Shown here in pieces: positions 6,020 through 13,946 of a stretch of 14,593 nucleotides of DNA. The position numbers and the translations under genes are program-made. Within the stretch, counting starts at the first letter, position 1, and the number at the start of each line of letters is the position of its first letter. The notes under the pieces were generated by a model. That model made no database searches and was not told where the DNA came from. It saw only the letters and a program-made list of their open reading frames with translations. Origin of the DNA: Bacillota bacterium (lineage in GTDB: Bacteria; Bacillota; Clostridia; Tissierellales; Peptoniphilaceae); contig JAEXCD010000053.1 in the NCBI GenBank assembly GCA_023393715.1, forward strand, positions 1 through 14,593, read 5' to 3'.

Positions 6020-6898
6020 ATGCTGCAGTCAATGACCGGGTACGGCAAGGCGGCAAAGAAAACGGATCGGTGGCTCATTGAGGTTGAGGTGCGTTCGGTA
6101 AATAACCGGTATCTCGATACGCGGGTTAAGGTTCCTTCGATGCTTGCTTTTGCTGAAATCCCTGTAAGAAATCGCATATCGGAACGGCTGTCGCGCGGAC
6201 GCGTGGAGCTTGCGGTCTTTGTACAGTCTGCGGAGATGACGCCGCAGATCGACCTTCGCATCGACGTTCTGGAGCGTCTCCAAAGGCAGGCGGAGGAGGC
6301 CCGTGTGCGCCTGGGCATGACGGGCACGGTGACGCTGAGCGATCTGCTGTCCATCGATGGCGTGCTGGAGCGCACGAAGCCGGTCACTGATGAGGAACAG
6401 CTCTTGCAGGATCTCCTGTCGGTTGAGGATCAGGCGTTGGAGCACCTGTGTGCGATGCGCCGCGCCGAGGGAGAACGGCTGGCGCAAAGCCTCAAAGAGA
6501 AATGCGCCCGGCTTGAAACGCATCTCGCCGCCGTCCGGCAGAGAGCGCCGGAGCTGGTTCAGGACGAATTTCAGAGGATGAAGGCGAATGTCGCCCGGCT
6601 GCTTGAAAATGCGGCGCACGTCGATGAAGCGGTTTTGGCGAACGATATTGCGCTCTACGCCCAGAAGTCGGATATCGATGAGGAAATGGTGCGTTTGGCC
6701 AGTCATCTCAGGGAATTTGCCAAGCTCCTGGAGAGCAGCCGCGCCGTCGGCAAAACCCTGGACTTTCTGATTCAGGAGATGAACCGCGAGGTCAACACCA
6801 TGAGCTCAAAATCAAACGATATCGCGTTGACGAACTCGTGCGTCGAAATGAAAGCGCTGATTGAACAGCTGCGCGAGCAGATCCAGAACATCGAGTAG
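6020..6898 (+). CDS. yicC: YicC/YloC family endoribonuclease
   Basis: A 292-residue protein of the usual YicC/YloC length. The N-terminus M-L-Q-S-M-T-G-Y-G-K and the following E-V-R-S-V-N-N-R-Y-L-D (about 23-33) are family hallmarks. The C-terminal DUF1732 part carries S-D-I-D-E-E (217-222), G-K-T-L-D-F-L-I-Q-E-M-N-R-E-V-N-T (244-260) and S-S-K-S-N-D (262-267), with helical, charged sequence between. YicC proteins are cytoplasmic endoribonucleases: E. coli YicC is linked to decay of the small RNA RyhB, and B. subtilis YloC also has RNase activity. Specificity here is unknown. The ATG has AGGAGG (6009-6014) five bases upstream. It is the first gene of the nine-gene housekeeping run, 23 bases before gmk. 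Its position next to gmk is conserved in Firmicutes, although the remA/ylzA gene often found between them is absent. Confidence 0.94.
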   Translation: MLQSMTGYGKAAKKTDRWLIEVEVRSVNNRYLDTRVKVPSMLAFAEIPVRNRISERLSRGRVELAVFVQSAEMTPQIDLRIDVLERLQRQAEEARVRLGMTGTVTLSDLLSIDGVLERTKPVTDEEQLLQDLLSVEDQALEHLCAMRRAEGERLAQSLKEKCARLETHLAAVRQRAPELVQDEFQRMKANVARLLENAAHVDEAVLANDIALYAQKSDIDEEMVRLASHLREFAKLLESSRAVGKTLDFLIQEMNREVNTMSSKSNDIALTNSCVEMKALIEQLREQIQNIE

Positions 6899-6907
6899 CA
6901 GGCATCG

Positions 6908-6913
6908 AGGAGG
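6908..6913 (+). promoter_or_regulatory. Consensus ribosome binding site supporting the gmk TTG start
   Basis: AGGAGG lies eight bases ahead of the TTG at 6922. No in-frame ATG or GTG precedes the Walker A motif within a sensible distance, so this site justifies the rare start codon. Confidence 0.75.
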
Positions 6914-6921
6914 AAAGACTA

Positions 6922-7557
6922 TTGAGAAGGCAAGGACATTTGATCGTAATATCCGGCCCGTCCGGCGTCGGCAAGGGCACGGTGTGCGCAGAGCTGATGC
7001 GGCGCCGCCCGGATCTCACGCTGAGCATCTCGGCGACGACGAGGAAGAAGAGACCTGCTGAGGTCAATGGGGAAAATTATTATTTCTATTCCGTCGACGA
7101 ATTCAATGCGTTGATCGACGACAACCGACTCATCGAGTTCGCACAGGTTCATGGAAATTATTACGGAACACCGCGCGATTTTGTGGAACAGAAATTGGAG
7201 GAGGGCCACGACGTCATTCTGGAAATCGACGTCCAGGGGGCGATGCAGGTCAAGCGAAATTCAAGCGAGGGGGTTTTCATTTTTCTGCTGCCTCCCAAGC
7301 TGCACGATTTGGAGGATCGCATCCGCCATCGCGCCACCGAGCAGGAGAGTGAAATCGCCCTGCGCCTGAAAAATGCGGAAAAAGAAATCGCCATGCTGCA
7401 CGACTACAATTATGCAGTCGTCAACGATGAAGTCGGCACCTGCGCCGAAACCATTTCAAAGATTATCGATGCGGAAAATCAGCGCATCGACTCAAACCTA
7501 ATTCAAAGCTATTGGAGGGAATTCCATGATCAATCCGTCATTCAAAGAACTTTCTGA
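6922..7557 (+). CDS. gmk: Guanylate kinase (TTG start)
   Basis: A 211-residue guanylate kinase that phosphorylates GMP to GDP with ATP. Visible are Walker A G-P-S-G-V-G-K-G-T (12-20), the GMP-binding region S-A-T-T-R-K-K-R-P-A-E-V-N-G (38-50) keeping R41, R44 and E47, Y-Y-F-Y (53-56), G-N-Y-Y-G-T-P (78-84), E-I-D-V-Q-G-A (101-107) and Y-N-Y-A-V-V-N-D (162-169). In the GMP motif the usual Pro and Gly are replaced by Lys and Ala, a mild variation. The start is TTG, supported by AGGAGG (6908-6913) eight bases upstream and by the family N-terminus; a second in-frame TTG at 6940 has no such site. The 3' end overlaps rpoZ by 32 bases, so the last ten codons also carry the rpoZ ribosome binding site region and start. 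Confidence 0.95.
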   Translation: MRRQGHLIVISGPSGVGKGTVCAELMRRRPDLTLSISATTRKKRPAEVNGENYYFYSVDEFNALIDDNRLIEFAQVHGNYYGTPRDFVEQKLEEGHDVILEIDVQGAMQVKRNSSEGVFIFLLPPKLHDLEDRIRHRATEQESEIALRLKNAEKEIAMLHDYNYAVVNDEVGTCAETISKIIDAENQRIDSNLIQSYWREFHDQSVIQRTF

Positions 7558-7726
7558 AATCAGCCCCAGCCGTTATGAAATCTGCGTCATGGTCATGAAG
7601 CGCGCACGCCGCCTCGTCGACCATTCCGAGCCGAAGGTTCTGTCCCGGGCGGCCAAGCCGGTTACGCTTGCGTTGGATGAAATTATGGCCGGACAGGTTG
7701 TAAAGCAGAGCGAGGCGGAGGAATAA
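7526..7726 (+). CDS. rpoZ: DNA-directed RNA polymerase omega subunit
   Basis: A 66-residue protein with the omega signature. The N-terminal M-I-N-P-S-F segment is followed by S-R-Y-E-I-C-V-M-V-M-K-R-A-R (about 15-28), where omega subunits have their conserved R-Y-x-L-V-x-x-x-A-K-R-A-R helix, then K-P-V-T-L-A-L-D-E-I (44-53) and an acidic tail. Omega binds the beta-prime subunit and helps RNA polymerase assembly. The length agrees with Firmicutes omega (about 67). The ATG is preceded by GGAGG (7514-7518), seven bases upstream and inside gmk, and the gene overlaps gmk by 32 bases. It is followed after one base by coaBC. The gmk-rpoZ-coaBC order is conserved in Firmicutes and supports the call despite the small size. 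Confidence 0.93.
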   Translation: MINPSFKELSEISPSRYEICVMVMKRARRLVDHSEPKVLSRAAKPVTLALDEIMAGQVVKQSEAEE

Positions 7727-7727
7727 A

Positions 7728-8915
7728 ATGAGCGGCGCACTGAATGGGAAACGGATTCTGATCGGCGTATCCGGCGGGATCGCGATTTATAAGACGCTTT
7801 CCCTGCTATCGCAATTAAATAAAGCAGGCGCAATGACTGAGGTCGTCATGACACAGGGCGCGAAGCAATTCATTCAGCCGATGACCTTTGAAACCATGTC
7901 GAAAAACCGCGTGTACGACGACACCTTTACGCTTGATCACGGCGAGATTCCGCATATCGTGTTGGGACGCCGCAATGAAGTAATGATGATTGCCCCGGCG
8001 AGCGCCGATGTCATCGCCAAGCTGGCGCATGGCATTGCCGACGATCTTTTAACGGCGGCGGTGCTGGCGGCGACCTGTCCGGTGATTATCTGTCCGGCGA
8101 TGAATGTCGTCATGTATCAAAATCCGGCGACACAGGCGAATTTGGACATTCTGCGGAAACGCAATTTTCGGATTGTCGAGCCGGGGAGCGGGTGGCTCGC
8201 CTGCAACGAGGTGGGCGATGGAAGAATGCCCGAGGCGGAGGAACTCTTCGACGTATTGGACAGCTTTTTTACGGAGCAGGATCTGCAGGGCAGGAAAATA
8301 CTGGTGACAGCGGGGCCGACAAGGGAACGCATCGATCCCGTTCGTTTTATCACCAATGATTCGAGCGGCCGTCAGGGCGTTGCCATCGCAAGGCGTGCGG
8401 CGAAGCGCGGTGCGGAGGTCCTCCTGATTCACGGGCCGCTTCAGGTCGAGGTGCCAAAGGGCGTGAAGGCGGAACGGATCAACTCGACGGAGGAACTGCA
8501 TCAGGCGGTGAAGAGGGCGCTGCCTTCCTTCGACGCGCTGGTCATGGCGGCGGCGCCAAGCGACTACGCGCCGCTTCGCTGCGCCGACCACAAAATCAAG
8601 AAGGACAGCGGCGAATCCTTAGCGACGCTGGAGCTGAAGGAAAATGCAGATATTTTAGCAGACGTCGGGAAGGATAAGGGTGAGCGTGTGCTGATCGGCT
8701 TCGCCGCAGAGACGCACGATTTGCTCGAAAATGCCGTAAAAAAGCTGAAGAGGAAAAATCTCGATTACATCATCTGCAACGACGTCAGCCGTCCCGGAGT
8801 CGGCTTTGACGGCGAGACAAACGCCGTCACCATTTTGTCGGCGGGGGGCGCTGTCGAGGTGCCGATGATGTCGAAGGAGGAGATTGCGGATCGCATTCTC
8901 GATCTGCTCAAATGA
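7728..8915 (+). CDS. coaBC: Bifunctional phosphopantothenoylcysteine decarboxylase/phosphopantothenate-cysteine ligase
   Basis: A 395-residue fused enzyme of coenzyme A synthesis. The C-terminal CoaB domain joins cysteine to 4'-phosphopantothenate, and the N-terminal flavoprotein CoaC domain decarboxylates the product to 4'-phosphopantetheine. CoaC (about 1-180) shows G-V-S-G-G-I-A (13-19), catalytic H76 in I-P-H-I, the FMN-binding A-P-A-S-A-D-V-I-A-K stretch (89-98), N126 in P-A-M-N and C159 in L-A-C-N. CoaB (about 188-395) shows T-A-G-P-T-R-E (194-200), N210 in F-I-T-N-D-S-S-G and K289 in the H-K-I-K-K loop; N210 and K289 match the E. coli catalytic numbering. The residue after C159 is Asn where Gly is common. 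The ATG follows GGAGG (7717-7721) by six bases and is one base after rpoZ; the stop overlaps priA by four bases (ATGA). Confidence 0.96.
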   Translation: MSGALNGKRILIGVSGGIAIYKTLSLLSQLNKAGAMTEVVMTQGAKQFIQPMTFETMSKNRVYDDTFTLDHGEIPHIVLGRRNEVMMIAPASADVIAKLAHGIADDLLTAAVLAATCPVIICPAMNVVMYQNPATQANLDILRKRNFRIVEPGSGWLACNEVGDGRMPEAEELFDVLDSFFTEQDLQGRKILVTAGPTRERIDPVRFITNDSSGRQGVAIARRAAKRGAEVLLIHGPLQVEVPKGVKAERINSTEELHQAVKRALPSFDALVMAAAPSDYAPLRCADHKIKKDSGESLATLELKENADILADVGKDKGERVLIGFAAETHDLLENAVKKLKRKNLDYIICNDVSRPGVGFDGETNAVTILSAGGAVEVPMMSKEEIADRILDLLK

Positions 8916-11116
8916 AACAGTACGCAAAGTTGGTCGTGTTGTCGGGAACGCGGGTGACGGATCAGCTCTTTACGTATTCCATTCCGCAGCGCCTGTCGGG
9001 CTGCGTTCAGATCGGGATGCGCGTGCGCGTCCCCTTCGGGCGCGGCAATCGGCTGCTTTTGGCTTTGGTTCTCCAAATTACGACGGAAGCGCCGCCTCAG
9101 GGAACCGATGAGAAGGAAATCGTCGCCTGTCTCGATGAAGAACCGGTAATCGGCGAAGAGGCCATTCGCATCGCGCATTTTCTGGCGGAGCAGGCGTTGT
9201 CCGATTATACCTCCGCGTTCAGCGTCGTGCTGCCTCCCAGAGCGGCGGAGACGCTGTCGCCCAAGACAAAGCAGTACTACCGTGTGACCGATTCAGGAAA
9301 AGCCGCGCAATGTGCGCCGAATGCGCTTCGCCAGATAAAGGCGCTCGATGCGCTTAAAAATGCGGAGATGCTGGAGCGAACCGAGCTGCTTCGGCAAAGC
9401 GGCGCCTCGACGGCGACACTGGCCTCGCTTGAGAAAAAAGGCTGGATTGTTCGGGAAACGCAGCGCATTCGGCGCCGAGCGCCCCGAACGGTGTCCGCAT
9501 ACGAGCGCCGCGCGCTCAGCGCGGAACAGCAACGCGTATTTGAACAGGTTCACGGAAGCCGCGAGACTTTTTTACTCTGCGGCGTTACCGGATCCGGAAA
9601 GACCGAAATTTATCTGCAGCTCGCAGAAGCCGTGCTCCGGGAAGGGAAAGAGGTTATTATCTTAGTTCCCGAAATATCGCTCACACCGCAGACGATTGCG
9701 CGCTTTCAGGGACGGTTCGGCGATCGGATCGCCGTTCTGCACTCGAGACTGACGCCGGCACAGCGCGCCGAGGAGTGGGCGCGCATTGCATCCGGCGAGG
9801 TATCTATTGCGATCGGCGCCCGAAGCGCGATCTTTGCGCCGTTTTCCAGGCTGGGACTGATCGTGATCGACGAAGAGCATGAACAAAGCTACTACAGTGA
9901 ACAGAATCCGAAATATCATGCGCACGATATCGCGCGCATCCGAAGCGATTACCACGGCTGTCCCCTGATTTTGGGCTCGGCGACGCCCTCGCTCGACAGC
10001 CTGTATCGCGTCGAACAGGGTGACTGGCGGCGGCTTAATTTAGCACAGCGCGCAGGAAGCGGCGCGATGCCGGAGATTCATGTGGTCGATATGCGCGAGG
10101 AGCTGAAGGCCAACAATCGATCGATGTTTTCCGCCGCGCTGCGGGAGGCGATCGCGGAGGCGCTCTCGCGCAAGGAGCAGGTCATCCTCTTTTTGAACAA
10201 ACGGGGACACACCTCGTATGTTTTTTGCCGCTCCTGCGGTTACGTTTATCGATGCGAGGCCTGCGATGTGGCGATGACCTATCACAAGCACCGGGACCGG
10301 CTCATCTGCCATTATTGCGGCCGGCAGCGGGCGCATACCCGCAAATGCCCGCAGTGCGGAAGCGACGCCGTCAGAGAGTTCGGCGCGGGGACGGAGCAGC
10401 TGGAGGAGGAAGCGGTGCAGCTGTTTCCCCATGCCGTCATCCGACGGGCGGACGCGGATACGATGCATGTCAAAGGCGCTTATGAGCAGGTCTATGACCA
10501 AATGCAGCGCGGCGGGATCGATATTCTGATCGGAACGCAGATGATCGCCAAGGGACTGGATTTTCCGAATGTTACCGTGGTTGGGATCATGGCTGCCGAT
10601 CTGACGCTGAATTTGCCCGATTTTCGTGCCTGCGAACGGGCGTTCCAGCTTTTTACACAGGTGTCCGGCCGGGCAGGCCGCGGAGCAAAAGCGGGGCATG
10701 TCTTTATTCAGACGTACAAACCGGATCACTATGCGATTCGCTGTGCCGTATCGCATGATGTCGATTTGTTTTACAAAAAGGAAATGGCGGTGCGGCAGGC
10801 GAACGCGCAGCCGCCCCTTACCACAGAGCTGCATGTCGGAATCAGCGGTGCAGACCGGCGCGCCTGTTGGGAAAAGTGCATCGACATCCGCGACGCTTTG
10901 ATGAAAATCCAGAGCGCGCAGGAGAATCCTTTTGGGATGCAGGGGCCGGCTCCGGCGGTGATCGAACGCATCGACCGAAAATACCGATTCGGGATTTCGC
11001 TGCGAAGCGCCGACCGCATACTGCTTCGCCGGATCGGACGATACCTGATGAAAAAATTTCCGACCGGTCCGTCGCTCAACATCGTGGTGACAATGGATCC
11101 GAGATCGGTCTATTAG
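8912..11116 (+). CDS. priA: Primosomal replication restart helicase PriA (N')
   Basis: A 734-residue superfamily 2 DNA helicase that recognises stalled forks and reloads the replicative helicase away from the origin. The N-terminal DNA-binding region occupies about 1-110 and a winged-helix-like linker about 115-190. The helicase core has Walker A G-S-G-K-T (227-231), the D-E-E-H box (320-323), G-S-A-T-P-S (355-360) and V-S-G-R-A-G-R (584-590). Between the lobes are eight zinc-binding cysteines in pairs (C439/C442, C448/C451, C466/C469, C479/C482). The C-terminal G-P-A-P-A-V-I-E-R motif (roughly 665-675) is intact. Length agrees with the family (about 730-800), and no key residue is missing. 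The ATG overlaps the coaBC stop as ATGA, implying translational coupling. The next gene, def, follows after 21 bases, as in many Firmicutes. Confidence 0.97.
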   Translation: MKQYAKLVVLSGTRVTDQLFTYSIPQRLSGCVQIGMRVRVPFGRGNRLLLALVLQITTEAPPQGTDEKEIVACLDEEPVIGEEAIRIAHFLAEQALSDYTSAFSVVLPPRAAETLSPKTKQYYRVTDSGKAAQCAPNALRQIKALDALKNAEMLERTELLRQSGASTATLASLEKKGWIVRETQRIRRRAPRTVSAYERRALSAEQQRVFEQVHGSRETFLLCGVTGSGKTEIYLQLAEAVLREGKEVIILVPEISLTPQTIARFQGRFGDRIAVLHSRLTPAQRAEEWARIASGEVSIAIGARSAIFAPFSRLGLIVIDEEHEQSYYSEQNPKYHAHDIARIRSDYHGCPLILGSATPSLDSLYRVEQGDWRRLNLAQRAGSGAMPEIHVVDMREELKANNRSMFSAALREAIAEALSRKEQVILFLNKRGHTSYVFCRSCGYVYRCEACDVAMTYHKHRDRLICHYCGRQRAHTRKCPQCGSDAVREFGAGTEQLEEEAVQLFPHAVIRRADADTMHVKGAYEQVYDQMQRGGIDILIGTQMIAKGLDFPNVTVVGIMAADLTLNLPDFRACERAFQLFTQVSGRAGRGAKAGHVFIQTYKPDHYAIRCAVSHDVDLFYKKEMAVRQANAQPPLTTELHVGISGADRRACWEKCIDIRDALMKIQSAQENPFGMQGPAPAVIERIDRKYRFGISLRSADRILLRRIGRYLMKKFPTGPSLNIVVTMDPRSVY

Positions 11117-11126
11117 GCGAAATGAG

Positions 11127-11132
11127 AGGAGG
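11127..11132 (+). promoter_or_regulatory. Ribosome binding site deciding the def start
   Basis: AGGAGG ends five bases before the ATG at 11138. The in-frame GTG at 11132 shares its first base with the last base of this site, so it cannot be the real start; the protein begins M-A-L-R-E-L-R. Confidence 0.75.
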
Positions 11133-11137
11133 TGCGC

Positions 11138-11680
11138 ATGGCACTGAGAGAACTGAGAACGGAGGGGGATCCGCTGCTTCGAAAGACGGCAAAGCCGGTC
11201 AATGAGGTCAGTGAACGGATCCGTACCCTTCTGGACGATATGCTGGAAACGATGTATGAGGATAATGGCGTGGGGCTCGCGGCGCCTCAGGTCGGTATTC
11301 TGCGCCGTGTGATTGTCATCGATGTGGGGGAAGGACCTTACAAAATGGTGAATCCGCGGATCGTCGAGGCCTCAGAGGAGCAGCAGCTGAGCATCGAGGG
11401 CTGCTTATCCATTCCCGGATTTAACGGAACGGTTCGTCGCCCGGCGCGCGTTGTATGCGAATATCTGGATGAGACCGGACAGACGAAGCGCGTGGAAGCG
11501 GAGGCGCTTTTTGCGCGCTGCATCTGCCATGAAATCGACCATCTGGACGGCGTCCTGTTCCGGGATCGCGTGGAGGAAGTCATCGATATGGAGTCGCCTA
11601 CGCCGGAAATGGTCGCATATCTTCAAAAAAATCATCTGCTGCCCGAGGACGAAGCGGAGGACGGTGAGGAGGTCGAATGA
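11138..11680 (+). CDS. def: Peptide deformylase
   Basis: A 180-residue metalloenzyme that removes the formyl group from the N-terminal methionine of new proteins at the ribosome. All three family motifs are present: G-V-G-L-A-A-P-Q (44-51), E-G-C-L-S (87-91) and H-E-I-D-H (131-135). C89, H131 and H135 are the metal ligands and E132 the general base. An acidic tail (about 165-180) follows the helix that usually ends the protein. The ATG at 11138 is chosen because AGGAGG (11127-11132) lies five bases upstream; an in-frame GTG two codons earlier overlaps that site. It is coupled to fmt by an ATGA overlap, so formylation and deformylation enzymes are made together. Motif spacing resembles compact type I clostridial deformylases. 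Confidence 0.96.
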   Translation: MALRELRTEGDPLLRKTAKPVNEVSERIRTLLDDMLETMYEDNGVGLAAPQVGILRRVIVIDVGEGPYKMVNPRIVEASEEQQLSIEGCLSIPGFNGTVRRPARVVCEYLDETGQTKRVEAEALFARCICHEIDHLDGVLFRDRVEEVIDMESPTPEMVAYLQKNHLLPEDEAEDGEEVE

Positions 11681-12618
11681 GAATTGTCTTTATGGGGACG
11701 CCGGACTTCGCAGTGCCCTCACTTCTTGCACTCAGCGATGCAGAGGATATGGAGGTGTGTCTGGTCGTCTCACAGCCGGACCGAAAGCGATCCCGAAATA
11801 AATTTTCACCCACTCCGGTAAAGGAAGCCGCATTATCGCGGCATTTACCGGTTCTTACGCCGGAAAAGCTTAATCAGCCGGATGTCTTTGAAAAGATTGA
11901 AGCGCTCCGCCCCGATCTCCTCGTCGTGATCGCATACGGGCAGATGATCGGAAAACCGTATTTGACGCATTTTCATCATCGCATCGTCAATATTCACGGA
12001 AGTCTGCTTCCCGAGTACCGCGGTGCAGCGCCGATTCAGCGCGCCATGCTCGACGGAGCAGATGAAACGGGTCTGACCTCTATGCTGATCGAGCGAGAGA
12101 TGGACGCCGGGCCCATGCTCGACACGCGCCGCACACGCATCGAACCGGAGGACGACATCGAATCGCTGACGCAGCGCCTCTCGGAGATGGCGGCAGAGCT
12201 TTTGCTCGATACGCTGAGGCATTGGCCGGAACGGCTTTCTGCGGCGCAGGAGCAGCCGAAGGACGGCGTCACCTTCGCAGCCAAGATTGAAAAGAGCGAC
12301 GGACAGCTCGATTTTGAGGGCAAAGGCCGCCGTCTTCTCGATCAGGTACGCGCCCTGCGCGGCTGGCCGGGCGCCTGGTTTGTGTGGCAGGGACAGGTCT
12401 ACAAGGTACACCGGGCGCATCTGGGGGCGCGCAGGAGCGGTGCGGCAAACGGAGAGGTGTGGCGGAGTGATGCAGAGGGAATTGCAGTCAACTGCGCGGA
12501 CGCGTCGTTTGTCATCGATGTGATTCAGGCGCCCAACCGCAAGGCGATGCCGGTATCCGATTATCTGCGGGGGAATCGACTGGAGATCGGAGCAAATTTC
12601 TCCCGCGAGGCAATGTGA
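11677..12618 (+). CDS. fmt: Methionyl-tRNA formyltransferase
   Basis: A 313-residue enzyme that transfers a formyl group from 10-formyltetrahydrofolate to initiator Met-tRNA. The N-terminal formyltransferase domain has M-R-I-V-F-M-G-T-P-D-F (1-11), the tRNA-binding loop with S-P-T-P-V-K (44-49), the catalytic stretch V-N-I-H-G-S-L-L-P-E-Y-R-G-A-A-P (104-119) with N105 and H107, and D143 in M-D-A-G-P-M-L. These align one residue off E. coli N106, H108 and D144. The C-terminal beta-barrel domain (about 205-310) contains the R-A-L-R-G-W-P-G-A-W segment. Length is typical. The ATG follows AGGAGG (11667-11672) by four bases and overlaps the def stop as ATGA; its stop overlaps the rsmB ATG by one base. 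Confidence 0.96.
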   Translation: MRIVFMGTPDFAVPSLLALSDAEDMEVCLVVSQPDRKRSRNKFSPTPVKEAALSRHLPVLTPEKLNQPDVFEKIEALRPDLLVVIAYGQMIGKPYLTHFHHRIVNIHGSLLPEYRGAAPIQRAMLDGADETGLTSMLIEREMDAGPMLDTRRTRIEPEDDIESLTQRLSEMAAELLLDTLRHWPERLSAAQEQPKDGVTFAAKIEKSDGQLDFEGKGRRLLDQVRALRGWPGAWFVWQGQVYKVHRAHLGARRSGAANGEVWRSDAEGIAVNCADASFVIDVIQAPNRKAMPVSDYLRGNRLEIGANFSREAM

Positions 12619-13946
12619 TGAAAGCACAACTGAGGAAGACGCCCTCCGCGCGACAGCTGGCTGTGGACGCGCTGATCGACGTGGAACGCGGCGGTGATTT
12701 TTCACAGAAGGCCGTTCAGCGCCAGGCGCGGGCTTTGGACGAGCGGGATCGCCGATTTCTGAGAGAGCTGGTATATGGGGTTTTAGAGAATCGAATGTAT
12801 CTCGATTATCTGATCGATCGGGTCTCCTCGCGTCCGGTTTCGTCAATGCAGCCGCTGCTTCGCAGTGCGCTGCGAACAGGTGCATTCGAATTATTCTTTC
12901 TCCACACGCCGACGCACGCAGCTGTAAATGAGGCCGTGTCCGTTGTGCGCAGGCGGCTTCCTCAGGCCGGAGGCTTTGCCAATGCGATTCTGCGCGCGCT
13001 CGATCGGAAGCGCGATCAGCTCGCGCTTCCGGCGGAGCTGGATGCGATGGATCGGATCTCGCTCCGTTACTCGCATCCCAGGTGGATTTTAGAGACGCTG
13101 CGTTCCCGATATCCCGAGGAGCAGCTTGAGGAGCTGGCAAAACAAAATAATACGCCCGCACCGCTGTGCCTCTTTGCGCTGCCTCAAAAGGGAAGCCGCG
13201 AGGAGGTGTGCAGCGAATTACGCGAAGAGGGCATTGAAACAAAAGAGAGCGAAATGAGCCGCTATGCGCTCGTCGTACAGGGCGGAACCGTCACGGAGAG
13301 CCGCGCTTTCCGGGAGGGACGCGTTACCGTGCAGTCGCCGCCCAGCATCTGTGCGGCCGAGGCGGCGGTGTCGGCAGATGCCGGGCACGTTCTCGATTTA
13401 TGCGCCGCACCGGGATCCAAATCCTGTGTCATGGCGTCGCTGATGCCTCAGGCGCGGATCGTCGCAAACGATCTGCAGGAAAAGAAACGTCAGTCCATTG
13501 AGGAAAATCTTCGCCGGATGAGACTTACCAATGTCGTAACAACAGTTCGCGATGCGACGGTGTTTCACGAGGATTGGGAGCGGGCGTTTGACGTCGTATT
13601 GGTCGATGCGCCATGCTCCGGTCTCGGGCTGCTGCGCCGCAAGCCGGATATTCGTTGGAACCGAAGGGCGGAGGATATCGCAGCTCTGGCCGAATTACAG
13701 CGATCGATTCTGACGAACGCCATCCGCTATGTCCGGCCCGGCGGACGGCTGGTTTACAGCACCTGTACGCTGACAAAGGAAGAAAATGAAGACCAGGCGC
13801 TGTGGCTGGAGGAGCATACGGGATGGAGCAAAGAACCGTTCCGGGGACGAATGGAGCGCTGCTTTTCGCCGTTGGAGGATAACTGCGATGGATTTTATGT
13901 CGTTCGTTTCCGGGCAGGAGAGGAGGCGCAATGCAGCGAGCATTAA
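12618..13946 (+). CDS. rsmB: 16S rRNA (cytosine-967-C5)-methyltransferase RsmB
   Basis: A 442-residue protein that makes 5-methylcytosine at 16S rRNA position 967 (E. coli numbering), using S-adenosylmethionine. An N-terminal NusB-like RNA-binding domain (about 8-135) shows A-R-Q-L-A-V-D-A-L, R-D-R-R-F-L-R-E-L-V-Y-G-V and H-A-A-V-N-E-A-V. The Rossmann methyltransferase domain has L-D-L-C-A-A-P-G-S-K-S (259-269), D-A-P-C-S-G-L-G-L-L-R-R-K-P-D (330-344) with C333, and S-T-C-T-L (381-385) with catalytic C383. The common V-Q-D motif just before the SAM site reads V-Q-S-P-P-S here (238-243). The ATG at 12618 is preferred (TGATG junction with fmt; GAGG at 12607-12610 seven bases upstream); a GTG one codon earlier is possible. 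It overlaps rlmN by 16 bases. Confidence 0.95.
   Translation: MKAQLRKTPSARQLAVDALIDVERGGDFSQKAVQRQARALDERDRRFLRELVYGVLENRMYLDYLIDRVSSRPVSSMQPLLRSALRTGAFELFFLHTPTHAAVNEAVSVVRRRLPQAGGFANAILRALDRKRDQLALPAELDAMDRISLRYSHPRWILETLRSRYPEEQLEELAKQNNTPAPLCLFALPQKGSREEVCSELREEGIETKESEMSRYALVVQGGTVTESRAFREGRVTVQSPPSICAAEAAVSADAGHVLDLCAAPGSKSCVMASLMPQARIVANDLQEKKRQSIEENLRRMRLTNVVTTVRDATVFHEDWERAFDVVLVDAPCSGLGLLRRKPDIRWNRRAEDIAALAELQRSILTNAIRYVRPGGRLVYSTCTLTKEENEDQALWLEEHTGWSKEPFRGRMERCFSPLEDNCDGFYVVRFRAGEEAQCSEH

Noticed and set aside
10040..10834. A 264-codon minus-strand open frame opposite the priA helicase and zinc region.
   Set aside because: It lies entirely inside a complete priA, has no recognisable domain, and follows from priA codon bias.
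11845..13242. A 465-codon open frame on the minus strand opposite fmt and rsmB.
   Set aside because: Both plus-strand genes are intact with all catalytic motifs. The antisense translation is Arg/Pro/Ala-rich and shows no motif, as expected of a shadow frame in GC-rich coding DNA.
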